Made by a program: the position numbers and the translations under genes. The notes below the pieces were generated by a model. That model was not told where the DNA came from. It ran no database searches and saw only the letters and a list, made by a program, of their open reading frames with translations. A stretch of DNA of 64,000 nt from NCBI GenBank assembly GCA_031763025.1, contig JASSKH010000025.1, positions 7,660,798 to 7,724,797 of the forward strand. The letters run 5' to 3'. Source of the stretch: Macrocystis pyrifera (taxonomy: Eukaryota; Sar; Phaeophyceae; Laminariales; Laminariaceae). Below, piece after piece: positions 32,990-43,919 of this stretch (position 1 is its first letter; the number at the start of each line of letters is the position of its first letter).

Positions 32990-34309
32990 GCTTGGAAGAC
33001 AGAGGAAAATCCCCCTGTACTTGTGCTTCATCGATCTGCAGAAAGCATACGACTCTGTCGACCGAGAGAGCTGTTATGGGAAGTACTCACACGTTTTGGC
33101 GTACCAACCAAGATGCTGAGAATTATCCGTAATTTCCACGATGGCAGGCGGGCTCGCGTGCGTACGGATGACGGCGAGCACTCGGAATGATTTGATGTCA
33201 CGCAGGGGCTGCGGCAAGGCTGTGTGCTGTCACCGTTACTGTTCAACGTATTTTTCGCTGCTGCGTTGCACGTCGTACTAGTACGCTTTAGCCATGACGA
33301 AGCAATCGTAAGGGATTTGGTCCAACGTAGTGATGCTGGAGTAGCCGGGACGGAGGAGCAGGAGCCGTTGACGTACGTGCGAAGGGCTGTATGGGGCATG
33401 TTGTACGCCGATGACGCAGGGATTGTCTCGAAGTCGGCTGAAGGGCTCGCGAAAATGATGACAGTCATCGTGACTGTCTTCGAAGCAGCAGGCCTTACGG
33501 TGTCGGAAAAGAAGACAGAGACTATGCTTCTACAAACGCCAGACCAGAAAACCCTCGCACCACCGCTCGCTATCGAAGCAGCAGGCCAGAGGTATAAGCA
33601 GACGACCCAGTTCTTGTACCTAGGCGGCGTTATCCACGAAAATGCTGACCTTTCGCTCGAAATCGACCAACGGATCCGTCTCATGCGAGCATGCCGCAAA
33701 CGGTTCGGCCCGGAGCTGTATGATAGGACGACCGCCCCCCTTAGCCTGAAAGTCCGAATGCTGAAGGCCGAGGTGATTGAGGCCCTGCTCTACGGGTGTG
33801 TGACGTGGACCCTCAGAGCGGAACACTTTGCCAAGCTTCGAACGGCTCACCACCAAGTCCTGTTGCGAGTCATTGGCTTCCAACGCCGACTTCGTACTGA
33901 CCATGCCACCCTCTCGAACGCGCAGGCCCTCAAGATGACACGTTGCGAGAGCATCGAAACGACCACCCGCAAACGGCGTCTCTTCTTCGCGGGGGGGGTG
34001 GCACGGCAAAGCAAGGATCGATTACCTAGCCGGGTGATGTTCGGGACGATTGCTGGTGGGGAGAACCCGAGACCTGGCGGACAGGTCAAGACTTGGCATT
34101 GATGCGTAGTCGAAGACCTTAGGGAGTTCCGCGCCACCGAAAGGTCAACGGAACTTGCTCCCTTGGTGTTTGGAGTTGAGACCGCACTGTGGCCCACTGC
34201 TGCAAAAAAAGCGGGGAAGTGGTACCGGGGGATCCTGGAAGCAGCCGAACGGTTCATGGTGAGGTGGCACGAGGCTGAGGCTGAGCTGAGCAGGCAGCGC
34301 CGCGCATAA
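32990..34309 (+). pseudogene. LINE reverse transcriptase pseudogene
   Basis: Non-LTR reverse transcriptase motifs appear in order: [15 protein letters not shown] (about 33022), [30 protein letters not shown] (from about 33206), the catalytic YADD (about 33402), LGGVIHENADLSLEIDQRI (about 33622) and the RRLFFAGG.ARQ..RLP region near the C terminus. A frameshift lies near 33067 and in-frame TGA stops at 33189 and 34102. After the second stop the same frame continues cleanly to a TAA at 34309. The 5' part, including any endonuclease, is missing, so this is a 5'-truncated dead copy. The longest clean stretch is 33224-34102 (292 codons). Confidence 0.85.
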
Positions 34310-34708
34310 GCCGTGGGTGGTGTCCAAGGGAATAGGGGGAGGAGGGGCAACAAGAGGAGTAGCAGAAAACCCGACCAAGGGAATGCGGAGAGGGGGGGGA
34401 AGAGGAGTAGCAGGGAAACTGCAGTGGACGAAAGTAGGAAGGAGATGGCAGATAGGGTAGCCAGGTACCGGGCAGACTAAGAAGTAGAACATGCCTATAC
34501 TACTCGTACCACCAACTGGTGCAGCTGGTTCGAACGTGGTCTTCCTTTGTCTTCCTGTTGTTTTTGTTTATTTTTATTTCATTTTATTGTCTTCTTTGCG
34601 GTGACCCTATGTGATTTTCATTTATCTTCCTTTCTCCGATTGATAAGCCTTATTGAAGGAGTCGTGTGGCGTGGGTGGATGACGAGCCTGCTCTGCTTGT
34701 TTCGTACT
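34310..34708 (+). other. LINE 3' untranslated region
   Basis: Continues the LINE copy. It contains an internal direct repeat: the block around 34450-34530 (GCAGATAGGGTAGCCAGGTACC, then TACTACTCGTACCA) recurs at 34755-34835. Confidence 0.5.
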
Positions 34709-35211
34709 GTCTGACGCCGAGGGGCCGGGCATAGTTGACGAACGCTGGACGATGGTGGCAGACAGGGTAGCGAGGTACCAGGCGGGCCAGCAGGGAGACC
34801 CTGGCTGTGCTACTCGTACCATAAACTGCTGCCGCTACCTGGAGCATGCCTTGTGCTTTGTTTGGTTTGACTGTTATTTTTACCTTGGTTCTTAGTCTTA
34901 CTCTGTTGACGACTAGTGGTGTTTTCTTCTTTTTCTTTTTTTTTCCAGCTCGTTCTTTTCAAGTGTCTGCCACCTCCCCTACGTGGGGGTACGATGGTTT
35001 GTTGCTATACTGAAGTATATACATATACCAGGTATATTTTAGTTTCTTTTTTTTTTGTTTCTTTTCTCTTTCGAATTGTCTTTGTTTTTGTTTTTGTTTT
35101 TTCTCTTTGTTTCGTTTTTGTTTCGCTAAGTCATGGAATGTGTATGTCGTGCCTGTCGTACGCAGTATGATGACATGGCATTGCATTACATACGTGGCAA
35201 CGTAGTATCTC

Positions 35212-35243
<32 letters not shown>

Positions 35244-35775
35244 TCTTCACATTAAACCGTTCTTTCTACGCGTCGACATCCAGCACAACCAGTGTCCGTG
35301 CCGATTCTTCAAACCTAGAGAGATACAAGTTCTGTGGTCGAACGGTTTAATGTGAAGAAAACAACAACAACAACAACAACAACATTCCGTGAAATAGAGA
35401 AACGAAACTAAACACAGAAAAAAAAAAAAACAAAAACAAATAAGACAAAATGAAAGAGAAAAAGAAACAAGAAAAAAAAAAGAAACGAACCGTCGTACCC
35501 CCCCCGCAGGGGATGTGGCAGACTCTTGAAAAGAACGAGCTGGAAAAAAAAGGGAAAAGAAGGAAAACACCGCTACTCGTCGTCAACAGAGCAAGAACCT
35601 AGGGAAATAGCAGGCAAACCAAAGCGCAAAGCATCCTACGGGTAGCGGCAGCAGTTTATGGTACGAGAACGTAGCTCAGCCAGGTTCTCCCTGCTAGTCC
35701 GCCTGGTACCTTTCTACCCCTGTCGCCTCCGTCCAGCGTTCATCAACTGCGCCCGGCCCCTCGGCGTCAGAATAG
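34709..35775. repeat. Large inverted repeat, ~1.07 kb
   Basis: Left arm about 34709-35262, right arm about 35344-35775, spacer about 81 bp. Matching blocks include GACGCCGAGGGGCCGGGC (left) against its complement GCCCGGCCCCTCGGCGTC (right end), the shared ACCATAAACTGCTGCCGCTA block, and, at the centre, TTCTTCACATTAAACCGTT against AACGGTTTAATGTGAAGAA. The right arm lacks some of the left (about 35000-35020 and 35130-35210). The arms are LINE 3' untranslated sequence ending in (TTG)n, so two oppositely oriented LINE tails facing each other is the simplest origin. Confidence 0.8.
35230..35342 (+). repeat. Dispersed repeat R1, copy c (centre of inverted repeat)
   Basis: Same ~110-bp unit as 32764-32885, here forming the loop of the large inverted repeat. 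Preceded by about eleven TTG triplets. Confidence 0.65.
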
Positions 35776-36000
35776 TGGCGCCTACTAAAATATATACTGG
35801 TTGGCACAGGACGCTATTAATATTTATTAAAATTATGAAACGGGCCCAACAAGAAAGGCAGGCGGAAGTTAGCAGGAAAAATAGAATTTCAAGAGTCTTT
35901 ATACTGAAGTTTCTGCAGTCATTGTAAAACACATCATCTGTTTGAAACTCTACTTGAGGTACGAGAAATGTTGGTATTTACGAGGGACCATACATAGTAA

Positions 36001-36335
36001 TTTTTTATTTTTTATTTTTTTATCCATCACTTTTACTTTCCAGCCCACTCGTAGGAGGTTTTACCCTCGACGATCTTCTGGACAAGCCGTGGTCACAGGT
36101 GTCGTCCCTTCTCCCCCCCGGTACGTGCCTTTATTTTTTGTCGCGCATAGGGTTCAGCATTCCCACTGCTCGTCGATTTTCAGCGAATGTAGCCAACTCA
36201 CGCTTTCGCGCTTTCCGCTTATCAATTTTGTATGCGAGAAAAGTCCCTATGAGCATGCACTCGGTGAGATTTGAACCCACGAAATCGATCTTGACAGGCA
36301 CGCGGACCACCTACCAAGCCACCAGGGACGCCGTG
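36001..36335 (-). mobile_element. tRNA-derived SINE, copy 4 (full length)
   Basis: Reverse-strand copy from its T-rich tail (36001-36022) to the tRNA-like head (about 36335). The complement of the T-arm is at about 36267-36283 (GGTGAGATTTGAACCCAC), with some changes in the loop region. A MITE-like element begins directly at its head. Confidence 0.85.
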
Positions 36336-36450
36336 GTAAATAGGACCAAATATTGTTGGTAAAAATAGTAAAATATAAGTTGTTGTGTGTACCGGAGGTT
36401 AAGTTGTTGTGTGTACCGGAGGTCCTATTTTTTATGGCCCGTCGTAATAA
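36336..36450. mobile_element. MITE-like inverted-repeat element, copy M3
   Basis: Starts GTAAATAGGACCAAATATTG and ends GAGGTCCTATTTTTTATGGC, so its ends are inverted repeats of TAGGACC/GGTCCTA type. The interior holds a short tandem duplication of GTTGTTGTGTGTACCGGAGG. Related to elements at 36527, 42578 and 44379. Confidence 0.55.
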
Positions 36451-36526
36451 TGCTTATTTTAGCTGTGTACAGCAGTACTCTCCACCTGTCTGTGCGTACA
36501 GATTTCAGTAGCGTATACTATTAAAA

Positions 36527-36590
36527 TAGTACGGGGGTCCTTCGTAAATAGGACCAAATATTGTCAGTAAAAATAGGTAAATACAAGGCT
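36527..36590. mobile_element. MITE-like element, one end, copy M4
   Basis: TACGGGGGTCCTTCGTAAAT then AGGACCAAATATTGTCAGTA: one terminus of the GGGGG..CC...TAAATAGGACC family. The other end is not found. Confidence 0.45.
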
Positions 36591-37253
36591 TTCCTTCGGA
36601 GTGTATATTCCGTCGTTTCGTGTACTATAATTGCAATTAATTGGCGACATAGCCCAAAGTCAACCAAACTAAATGTGTTTGTGTAAGAAACGGTGAAGGA
36701 TGTAATAATCACGTTTATTTATGAATGTAATGTGAAACGTAAGATCGGGTGACGCAAGAGTAAGCATGACATTCGTCTAATAATAAGAAGATCTTTCATC
36801 AGTGTGGGGGAGAGAGTGAGTAGTGCTTATTGGCATGTGGACGATATACAACATGCAGGCTATGGTTTGGGACAGGAGAGAAAGCAGCAGTGCCGGCAAC
36901 GACAACGGTTATGGAAATGTTGTATAGTTGCTGGGCGGCCGCGATTTCGATGTAGCCCGCATAGGAGTTTGGATGAGACATGATATGTAAATAGTCTTCC
37001 AGGATGATGTAGTAACGAGGCGGGAGGCCCAGAATGTGGATCCGTTCGCTGTTGAACCCGTTGGATATGTTTTTATTTTATAAATTTTGAAATACGTCAG
37101 CTATGAGTTCGACTGATTAAATAGTTGATACTCAACTTTGCAAGCTGCGTAATACGCCTCGTCTATATTCCATTTTTACCTAATTTTACAATTATTGTAG
37201 GAAGAAATAATCGTGATTTTGGGAAATGTGGGAAACAATTTGTTTCCTTTCGT
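36591..37253. other. No gene supported
   Basis: AT-leaning sequence downstream of the zinc-binding gene on its minus strand. A frame continuing past that gene's called stop into 37192-37250 (KQYAKQIVAIQDE in another frame) looks protein-like and may mean the gene extends further after a second frameshift. Confidence 0.35.
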
Positions 37254-39707
37254 TCATCCTGGATGGCGACAATCTGCTTGGCGTACTGCTTCGGAATTCC
37301 GAGAAGCCCTGGAGCAGGCGAAATGGAAGGGAGTCTTTTTGCGCTTGATGATGATGTCTCCGTCTTTGACGGTGAAGTCCGTCAGGCGGCAGTTGTAGCA
37401 CTCGCCACGGACCTGGTCGAAGTAAACATATAGGGTGCGCGGGGCGGGAGTGGCGTGCAGGGAATGGGGGGGAGGGGGAAGGGGGGGGGGGGCAGAGTTC
37501 ACTATTTCTACTACTCTACAGCGGCACAACATCAGTACGTAATCGCTTGCTATACGACGGCAGCAGCAGCAGCAGCAGAAGCAGCAAGTACGCAATTTCA
37601 TTGACGATACAGAAATAGTACACACACAAGTGTAGTACAGTACACATATAAATCACGTCCAGCATGATGTACGGCAACAACGCAGCAGCACCACAAAAAA
37701 AATCATTGACGATACAGAAATATGTACACACGCACAAGTTTAGGTGTAATAGACACACAAATCATGTCCAGCATGATGTACAGCAACAACGCAGCAGCGC
37801 CACAAAACGACCAGGAAACACAATTATCCGAGTACATACAAACATTCAGTGAATATTGTGGCAGCACTAAAAGCAGCAGCAGCAGCAGCAGCAGAAGCAG
37901 GAACGGATCGCCACAGCGTTGGCAGCAGCATAGCAACGATATGAAAAGAAGGGAGAAAAAAAGTATGTACCCCGAGGCCGTCCGAGAAGTATTTTTGGTA
38001 CCTCACTATAGACCCACCTCCGCATGCTGTACGGCAACAACGCAGCAGCAGCATGGCAACAATACGAAATACGAGAAAAAGTAGTACGTACGCAAAATGC
38101 AGGAGCAAAACGACCAAAATATTTTTTTTACCTATCAAAAAAAACATTTGGGTACAAAAATGGGCAATAAAAACAGTAATCCACGTTGGCAGCAGCGGCA
38201 TAGCAACGATATGAAAATAAGGAAGAAAAAAAGTATGTACCCTGGTATGCCGCAATCGCAAAACCTACGGAATTTCATTGACGATACCGAAATATGTACG
38301 CACACAAGTGCAGCATGATGTACGGCAACAACGCAGCAGCACCACAGCAGCAGCATAGCAACGATATACCTGGTATATGAAAATAACCAAGCCAAAAACG
38401 AGAAATTGCAGTACGTACGCAAAATGCAGGAGCAAAACGACAAAAATATTTTTTCACGTATGAAAAGGAACCATTTGGGTACAAAAACGATCAAGAAAAA
38501 CAGTAATCCGAGTACATACGGACATTCAGTGGATATTGCGGCAGCGCATTAGCAGCAGCAGCAGCAGAAGCAGCTACAGCATTAGCAGCAGCAGAAGCAG
38601 CTACAGCATTAGCAGCAGCAGAAGCTGCAACGAATCGCCGCAGCGTTGGCAGCAGCGTTGGCAGCAGCGTTGGCAGCAGCAGCAGCAGCAGCAGCAACGA
38701 TATGAAAATAAGGAAGAAAAAAAGCATGTACCCTGGTATGCCGCCATCGCAAAACCTACGGAATTGACGATCCGAAAATATGTACGCTTTCAGCATGATG
38801 CACGGCAACAACGCAGCAGCACTACATACAGCAGCAGCAAATGCACAGGAGCAGCAGGTGCACAGCACGGCAACAACGCAGCAGCACTGCAGCAGCAGCG
38901 AGTGCACAGGAGAAGCAGGTGCACAGCAGCAGCAGCATTCATGGCGTGGCGCTGACAGCAGCAGCAGCAGCAGCGGCAGCCGAAAACGAGCAAAATGAGC
39001 ATGTGGGGTCACCCAAACATGTACACACAGAAATCGTGTGCATGCACCGAAAATGCACCACAGTAGCAGCAGCACTCACGTCGTTCGGTGCAGCGGTGAC
39101 GGCGACAGCTGAATCCTCCGTTCCTTCGTTCACGTCCCGCAAACAGTTGTGCATGTGCGCGTTCGCGTGCACTGTGTGTAAGAGGAGCCGACGCAACGCA
39201 CGAAGGGGAAAGAACGAGCATGGATGAGGAAAAAAAAAAAAAACACGCTTTGACGTAAGTTTGTATGCAAAAAGGCAATTGAAAACCCCAAAAAACGTAC
39301 TGGCAACATACAGCATGCACAACAGACATAAGACACTCACCACTGTCAGCAGTCTCGAGGGAGTACCAGACAGTCCCTTCCTTGATCGGGCGAGCACAGA
39401 ACTCGCAGTCGGTTGCCCTGTCAGGATGATCCCGCCACCACGCACGTGAGATCCTTGCAGGTGGCGAAGGCCACGTTTTTTTTGCCACCAGGCGCGGAGT
39501 TCTTGACCAAGTGCTGGTCCGTGCACTGGTCGCAAACAACAGCCGGCACCAGGTCGGTCTTTGTCGTTGCCGCTCTCTTGCCAGAGGGTGAGGACCACGC
39601 GCCTCTCGACGAGGGGGAGGTGAGCTTAGGGGGCGTGGAGAAGGGAGAGGCGGGGGTTGCAGCACCAGCAGGTTCGCCACCGACAGCAGCAGCTTGGCCG
39701 CCGACAG
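37254..39707 (-). CDS. Cysteine-rich, probably zinc-binding protein (partial model, one frameshift)
   Basis: Three exons with matching phases: 39707(?)-39341, 39171-39080 and 37412-37254. Exon 1 reads an Ala/Pro/Ser-rich stretch, then VCDQCTDQHLVKNSAPGG, ATCKDLTC, and DCEFCARPIKEGTVWYS, ending in the donor GTGAGT. One extra G near 39435 breaks the frame between these cysteine blocks. Exon 2 adds HMHNCLRDVNEG. Exon 3 reads GECYNCRLTDFTVKDGD...PFHFAC, a C-x2-C-x21-H-x2-C pattern. Repeated CxxC...HxxC modules suggest zinc fingers of LIM or PARP-finger type, but the spacing fits neither exactly. The start exon is not identified. The shift may be a sequencing error or a sign of a pseudogene. The second intron (1667 bp) is full of triplet repeats. 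Confidence 0.45.
37556..38960. repeat. CAG/CAA-rich composite tandem array inside an intron
   Basis: Blocks such as TTCATTGACGATACAGAAAT (about 37598, 37704 and 38271), CAGCATGATGTACGGCAACA (about 37660, 38310, 38790) and CGAGTACATACGGACATTCA (about 37830 and 38508) recur, each linked to CAACAACGCAGCAGC or longer CAG runs. This is an irregular higher-order array rather than a single-period repeat. It generates long Gln/Ser/Ala-rich frames on both strands that are not genes. Confidence 0.75.
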
Positions 39708-41419
39708 CTGCACCTATCTATGCCGTTCGTCGATGGCGAGACGCCTCTTTTAGGCGCCGTGCGAAGAGCTGTCTATTGGTTGACAGTTTGCGGAAGAAGA
39801 ACAAAGAAAGGTTTGGCTGTTCGGCTGTTTCAAAGATAGGTAAATATATAGGTTTTTGTCTGCGCCACAGGCCCTATATACTATGGTCCCCCGTAATATT
39901 AAGAAACGCCTTTACAAATGAAAAACGTATGGGTTTTAGAATATGCTTCGTAAAGGCTATAGCAGGTATACAAAAATGAGTACTCACTCGTGTGTGTGTG
40001 TTTTTTTGCGGATTACCATTAACGATTGCTCAATTGTGAGGAAAAGCACAGCAGTACGTAGACTAAAAATGTTATGTAACTAACGCCAGCGGACTTTTAA
40101 GGCTTGCGGACCAACGCCCAGATGGGTAGGGTGACTCGTGTACTGAATGAATCAAGCTGGGGAGACTATTGACAGATTTTAATGGGTTCAACTCCTACAC
40201 TACCCGAGTCGGGAGAGATAAAATCTAGACTCAGGTGCCTACATCGTCGGAGTCAACCACACTCTGTTGACGGCACGGTCAGAAGCAGGCCCGACTAAGG
40301 TGGAAGAAACGAACCGGTACACGAAAACTTGGGAAATAAGTGTTGACAGGGGTTTCCTCTCGTTGTCCGGGGGGCGCTAAAAAAAGAAGATGAAAAAAAA
40401 AAAACTTCAAGGCTTAAAAAAATCGATTTCAACCACACATTCTCCCTCACCAAACCTGACTTATTTTTTTTCGTGTAGATCAGGAACCCCTACGAGACTC
40501 TGGGCATCAAATTTCACCGCCGACTTTGTCGGTACCCGACTGATGCCACTCACTATCGTGTTGTTCTTTCCCATCGTTCCTTCCTGGGGTGTGTTTTTTT
40601 ACGTGTCAGTGAGTTTTGCATGACATTGTTCTTGAACATGAGATATTTCCCCTTTTCCTTTTTTCACTTTCTCTTTTGGGGGATGGAGGTAACAATCGAA
40701 CCAAGGACCTCGCTCGTCGAAATCTCACGTCCTGACGTCGACGCCATTGTAGAGAATGTAGATTCAAAATGTTGCGCAACAAACTTTATCAGATTTTGGG
40801 GTTTATAAACTCGATTTTCGCCACACAACAATTGGTCAAACAATTGGTCCAACAATTGGTGCGTTTCGGCGGTTCTCGCTCACATTCACAAACATACCAA
40901 TACATCATATACGCAGCACAAACTACAACAGCAAGAACATCAACCACCCAGCACAAACAACAGCCACAGCTACAGCTACAGCTGCACGCCCTTTGAAGTT
41001 TTGGGAGAGATGAGCAATATCACAAGGACATTTTCATCTCAGGTGTGTGCCCAAGATTTACCGTAAGTACTGCTACTATATACAGCAGGAGTAGTAGTAG
41101 TAGTAGCAGTAGTAGCTGTTTAGGCAAAGATGTACCGCGCTGCAGCAATCACGGCGAGTTGGCTGCATACATGCGATGACATGTCTCCGAACCAGCAGAT
41201 TGCAGAAATACGGGTACTACTGCTGTATCTGGTAGAACTACAGCTTTATTAGCTAGTGTGGTAGGAGTAGCACTTGGACAGAAATGCAAGGACCGTTTGA
41301 TGCTCCGTACTTCATCTGTAACCTCGATTCCCGACGAAATTGGATATGGGTATGTAGATAGGTGCCAATCCAACTGAGGATGGCCTGCTCCTTTCACGCG
41401 CATAGCGGCTCTTTCCTAT
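39708..41419. other. No gene supported
   Basis: Upstream of the zinc-binding gene, whose first exon(s) may lie here but are not recognised. 39869-39900 is one terminus of the MITE-like family (CTATATACTATGGTCCCCCG). 40124-40215 has a tRNA-like B box but no cloverleaf. 40475-40530 reads RNPYETLGIKF, possibly an exon, too short to call. 40835-40860 has three CAATTGGTC-like units, and 41080-41112 has AGT/AGC triplets. Confidence 0.4.
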
Positions 41420-41674
41420 TGTAGTGTCGTCATGGTTAGCCTGGGATTGGTAATCGATCGGTCTTACAAGGCAACACCGTCACATCTGACGTCGTCCAGG
41501 TCACTGGTTTGAACCTCACTTCAAACTTTTCTTTTACAGAAACGCTTGCGCGTGCATCCCTAACAAAACACATCGCCCTGGTTCCCCAGGTATTGAAACG
41601 ACGCGGGTAGGTCAGCGTACAGACGTATACGGTTCTGACGCCCCAAAGATCCCGCCGTTCAGAGGGGGGGAGAG

Positions 41675-42056
41675 TGTTGTAAGGATTACCCTGGGCTGGG
41701 TAATCGATCGGTCTTTGTGTCCATTATAAGCGCTACCTGCTAGACCACTTATTGATTGGCGACGCTGACTATAAGTGGTCTAGCAGTGGTAGTGAACATA
41801 TATGTTGAGAGTGATATACTTGTGATATTTTCGTACTTTTCCAACGTCGATATCTCTTCGAGCCCTTTTTGGCGAAACGCTAAGTAGTCGACACGGGAAG
41901 CCCGGCCTAACACATTGGTCAAGCGCGATCCGTGCAGTGTGGAGCGCGTGGCAAAAGGTGTTGAGAGTTTGTGGAATCTTATCGACTTGGTAACAGCGAT
42001 TCCCGGGGCCCTCCCCTAACCAAGCCCTAGTACTGTGGAGGCACACGATCACAACA
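41675..42056 (+). mobile_element. Putative LTR (solo or 3') of another retrotransposon
   Basis: A 382-bp segment starting TGTTGTAAGG and ending CACAACA, so its ends form the TGTTGT/ACAACA inverted repeat common for LTRs. It is preceded directly by AGAGGGGGGGAGAG, a good polypurine tract, which implies that some internal sequence remains upstream. TAATCGATCGGTCTT in it recurs at 41449, perhaps a remnant of the partner LTR. Inverted blocks CTGCTAGACCACTTAT and ATAAGTGGTCTAGCAG (41729-41789) could form a stem in the transcript. Confidence 0.5.
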
Positions 42057-42577
42057 TTCGTCTGTCTTCAGCGCAACCGTTCGAAAAGGACAAATCACGA
42101 AGTCGACGAGGTATGGGTGTGTCTGATAGCCCTCTTCCCCCATGTCCCTTCTACCATCTTGTCATCTCTCGGGTTTTAGTTTTTGCAGCAACATACTACA
42201 CAGTAAATAAATAAATGCTGGGTATAATCGGCACGGACACGGATGTCGAAGGTAGGCAGGACGGTAAAATATGAAGAGCACACACTCTCCTGTTCGTACA
42301 GGCAGTAAAACAAGCAGCAGTAGCAGCACTACCAGCTACCAGGTACCAGGTACTACAAGCAGTGCTGCTGCTGCTGCTGCTGCTCTATACCATGTGTGTA
42401 TAACAGCAGCCAGTCGTGTTCTCAGTCGGTACTCGCACAGCACACTCATCGGTTTGTTCGCGGTTTCCTTTTTTCCCTCCAGGGACAAATATGCCAGGTG
42501 ATTCGCACTTTCACCCCTCTTGACAAGACAGCAAAACTTTCTCTTGACATGCCATGTCTAACTTCCTAAGTACCAGA
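42057..42577. other. No gene supported
   Basis: Contains AGC/GCT triplet runs (42310-42385) and a short reverse match to repeat R1 near 42220-42255 (CGGCACGGACACGGATGTCG). Nothing else recognised. Confidence 0.45.
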
Positions 42578-42945
42578 TATTACGGGGGACCATGATAAGG
42601 TTTTCAGGCTTGATCGGAGAGTTTTTTTTTCAAAAATTGCAAAGTTTGGAAATAAGTGGAGATATGTATCAATATACGGAGGAGGCGTTCTGTCACTATT
42701 CGTGCAATTCTCCAGAAGCGAAAAAATCATGTTTGTTAAATTTCACACATTTGGAAAAAAAATCAGGAAAATCTTGAAGAAGATTAAAAAGTTGGGCGAA
42801 AAAAACATGGATATATATAGAAAAAAAATCTCTGATGAGAATGACCCAAAATATGACCAAATATTGTTAGTAAAAGTAGAAAAATATCTAGTTTTTAGTG
42901 TGTACCGTAGGTCCTATTTACTATGCCCCCCCCCGTATAATATTA
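42578..42945. mobile_element. MITE-like inverted-repeat element, copy M1
   Basis: Begins TATTACGGGGGACCATGATA and ends GGTCCTATTTACTATGCCCC followed by a C run and GTATAATA, giving imperfect terminal inverted repeats. About 370 bp, AT-rich, with no coding sequence. The interior has ATGACCAAATATTGTTAGTA as in M3 and M4. Non-autonomous DNA element inferred; no transposase is nearby. Confidence 0.55.
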
Positions 42946-43585
42946 ATACCAGGTAGTAGGTTTTTAGTGCGAAACTCGGCCCTACACACCCTTGCCAGCG
43001 AGAGTTTTACCTCGCTTGACGTGTCTCCTGGCATATTTGCTTCGGTTTGCCCAAAAAAAGTAGAAAGTGCCAAGTGTCGTTGCGAAAGAAAATAAGGAAA
43101 TAAAAGAACAGGAAGAACAGAAAGAACAGAAAGAACAGAAAGAACAGAAATAAAAGAACGAGCGGAAGACAAAAAGGAGTATATGGATAAACAACAAAAC
43201 ACTCAGCAAGCAAGTATACGACACTGACTTGTGACCTGGTACGCAAACAAAATGAATCTTATCTCTGGGCGTCGGATATCGCTGAAAACAGCAGAAGTAA
43301 CGTAAAAAAAAAAAGTGCCATGATGGTTTGTCGAAGTATTAATAGTACTCGTACATTCATTCGGTTGTGTGCGTACTGCCGTGCTGATGTGCGAGTGGCA
43401 AACGGTGCGTGTCTGTCCATCTAGTACAGTATTAATATTGCTGTACAGCAATTACAGCAGTATCTACAAGACGCAGCAGTGTGAGAGCAGTGAGGCGTCC
43501 TCTGCCTCTACAGCAGTATCTACGTATACCCGCGGTATCAAGCAGCAGGGAATGACCGCAAATAAATGGCACATTTGGTGGCTTG
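42946..43585. other. No gene supported
   Basis: Includes a pentanucleotide-like AGAAC/AGAACAGAA run at 43103-43150. Otherwise unassigned. Confidence 0.45.
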
Positions 43586-43919
43586 CATGCCGGCGTCCCC
43601 GGTGGCTTGGTCGGTGGTCCGCGAGCCTATCAAGATCAATTTCGTGAGTTCGAGTCTCACCGAGTGCATGCTCGTAGGGACTTTTCTTGCTTAAAATTGA
43701 TTAGCGGAAAGCGCGAGAGCGTGAGTTAGCTATACATCCGATGAAAATCGACGAGCAGTGGGAATGCTGAACCCTATGCGCGATAAAAACTAAAGGCACG
43801 TACCGTGGGGGAGAAGGGACGACACCTGTGACCACGGCTTGTCCAGAAGATCGTCGAGGGTAAAAACCTCCGACGAGTGGGCTGGAAAGTAAAAGTGATG
43901 ATGAAAAAAAAAAAAAAAA
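43586..43919 (+). mobile_element. tRNA-derived SINE, copy 5
   Basis: Full-length copy: A-box-like GGTGGCTTGGTCGGTGG, a perfect T-arm GTGAG-TTCGAGT-CTCAC (about 43645-43661), the shared body and a 17-base poly(A) (43903-43919). Nearly the same as copy 1. Confidence 0.85.

Noticed and set aside
33028..33699. 223-codon minus-strand frame opposite the LINE reverse transcriptase
   Set aside because: Shadow of the plus-strand reverse transcriptase, whose motifs are clear.
38490..39075. Long Ala/Ser/Cys-rich or Gln-rich frames
   Set aside because: Translation of CAG triplets in the intronic array. The supported exons of the zinc-binding gene lie outside it.
40124..40215. Possible tRNA gene (GGGTTCAACTCC B-box-like sequence, GGGTAG/CTACCC ends)
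   Set aside because: D and anticodon arms do not form and position 8 is not T. Likely coincidence or an old tRNA fragment.
40475..40530. RNPYETLGIKF resembling the start of a DnaJ domain
   Set aside because: The sequence after it does not continue as a J domain, and there is no HPD motif.
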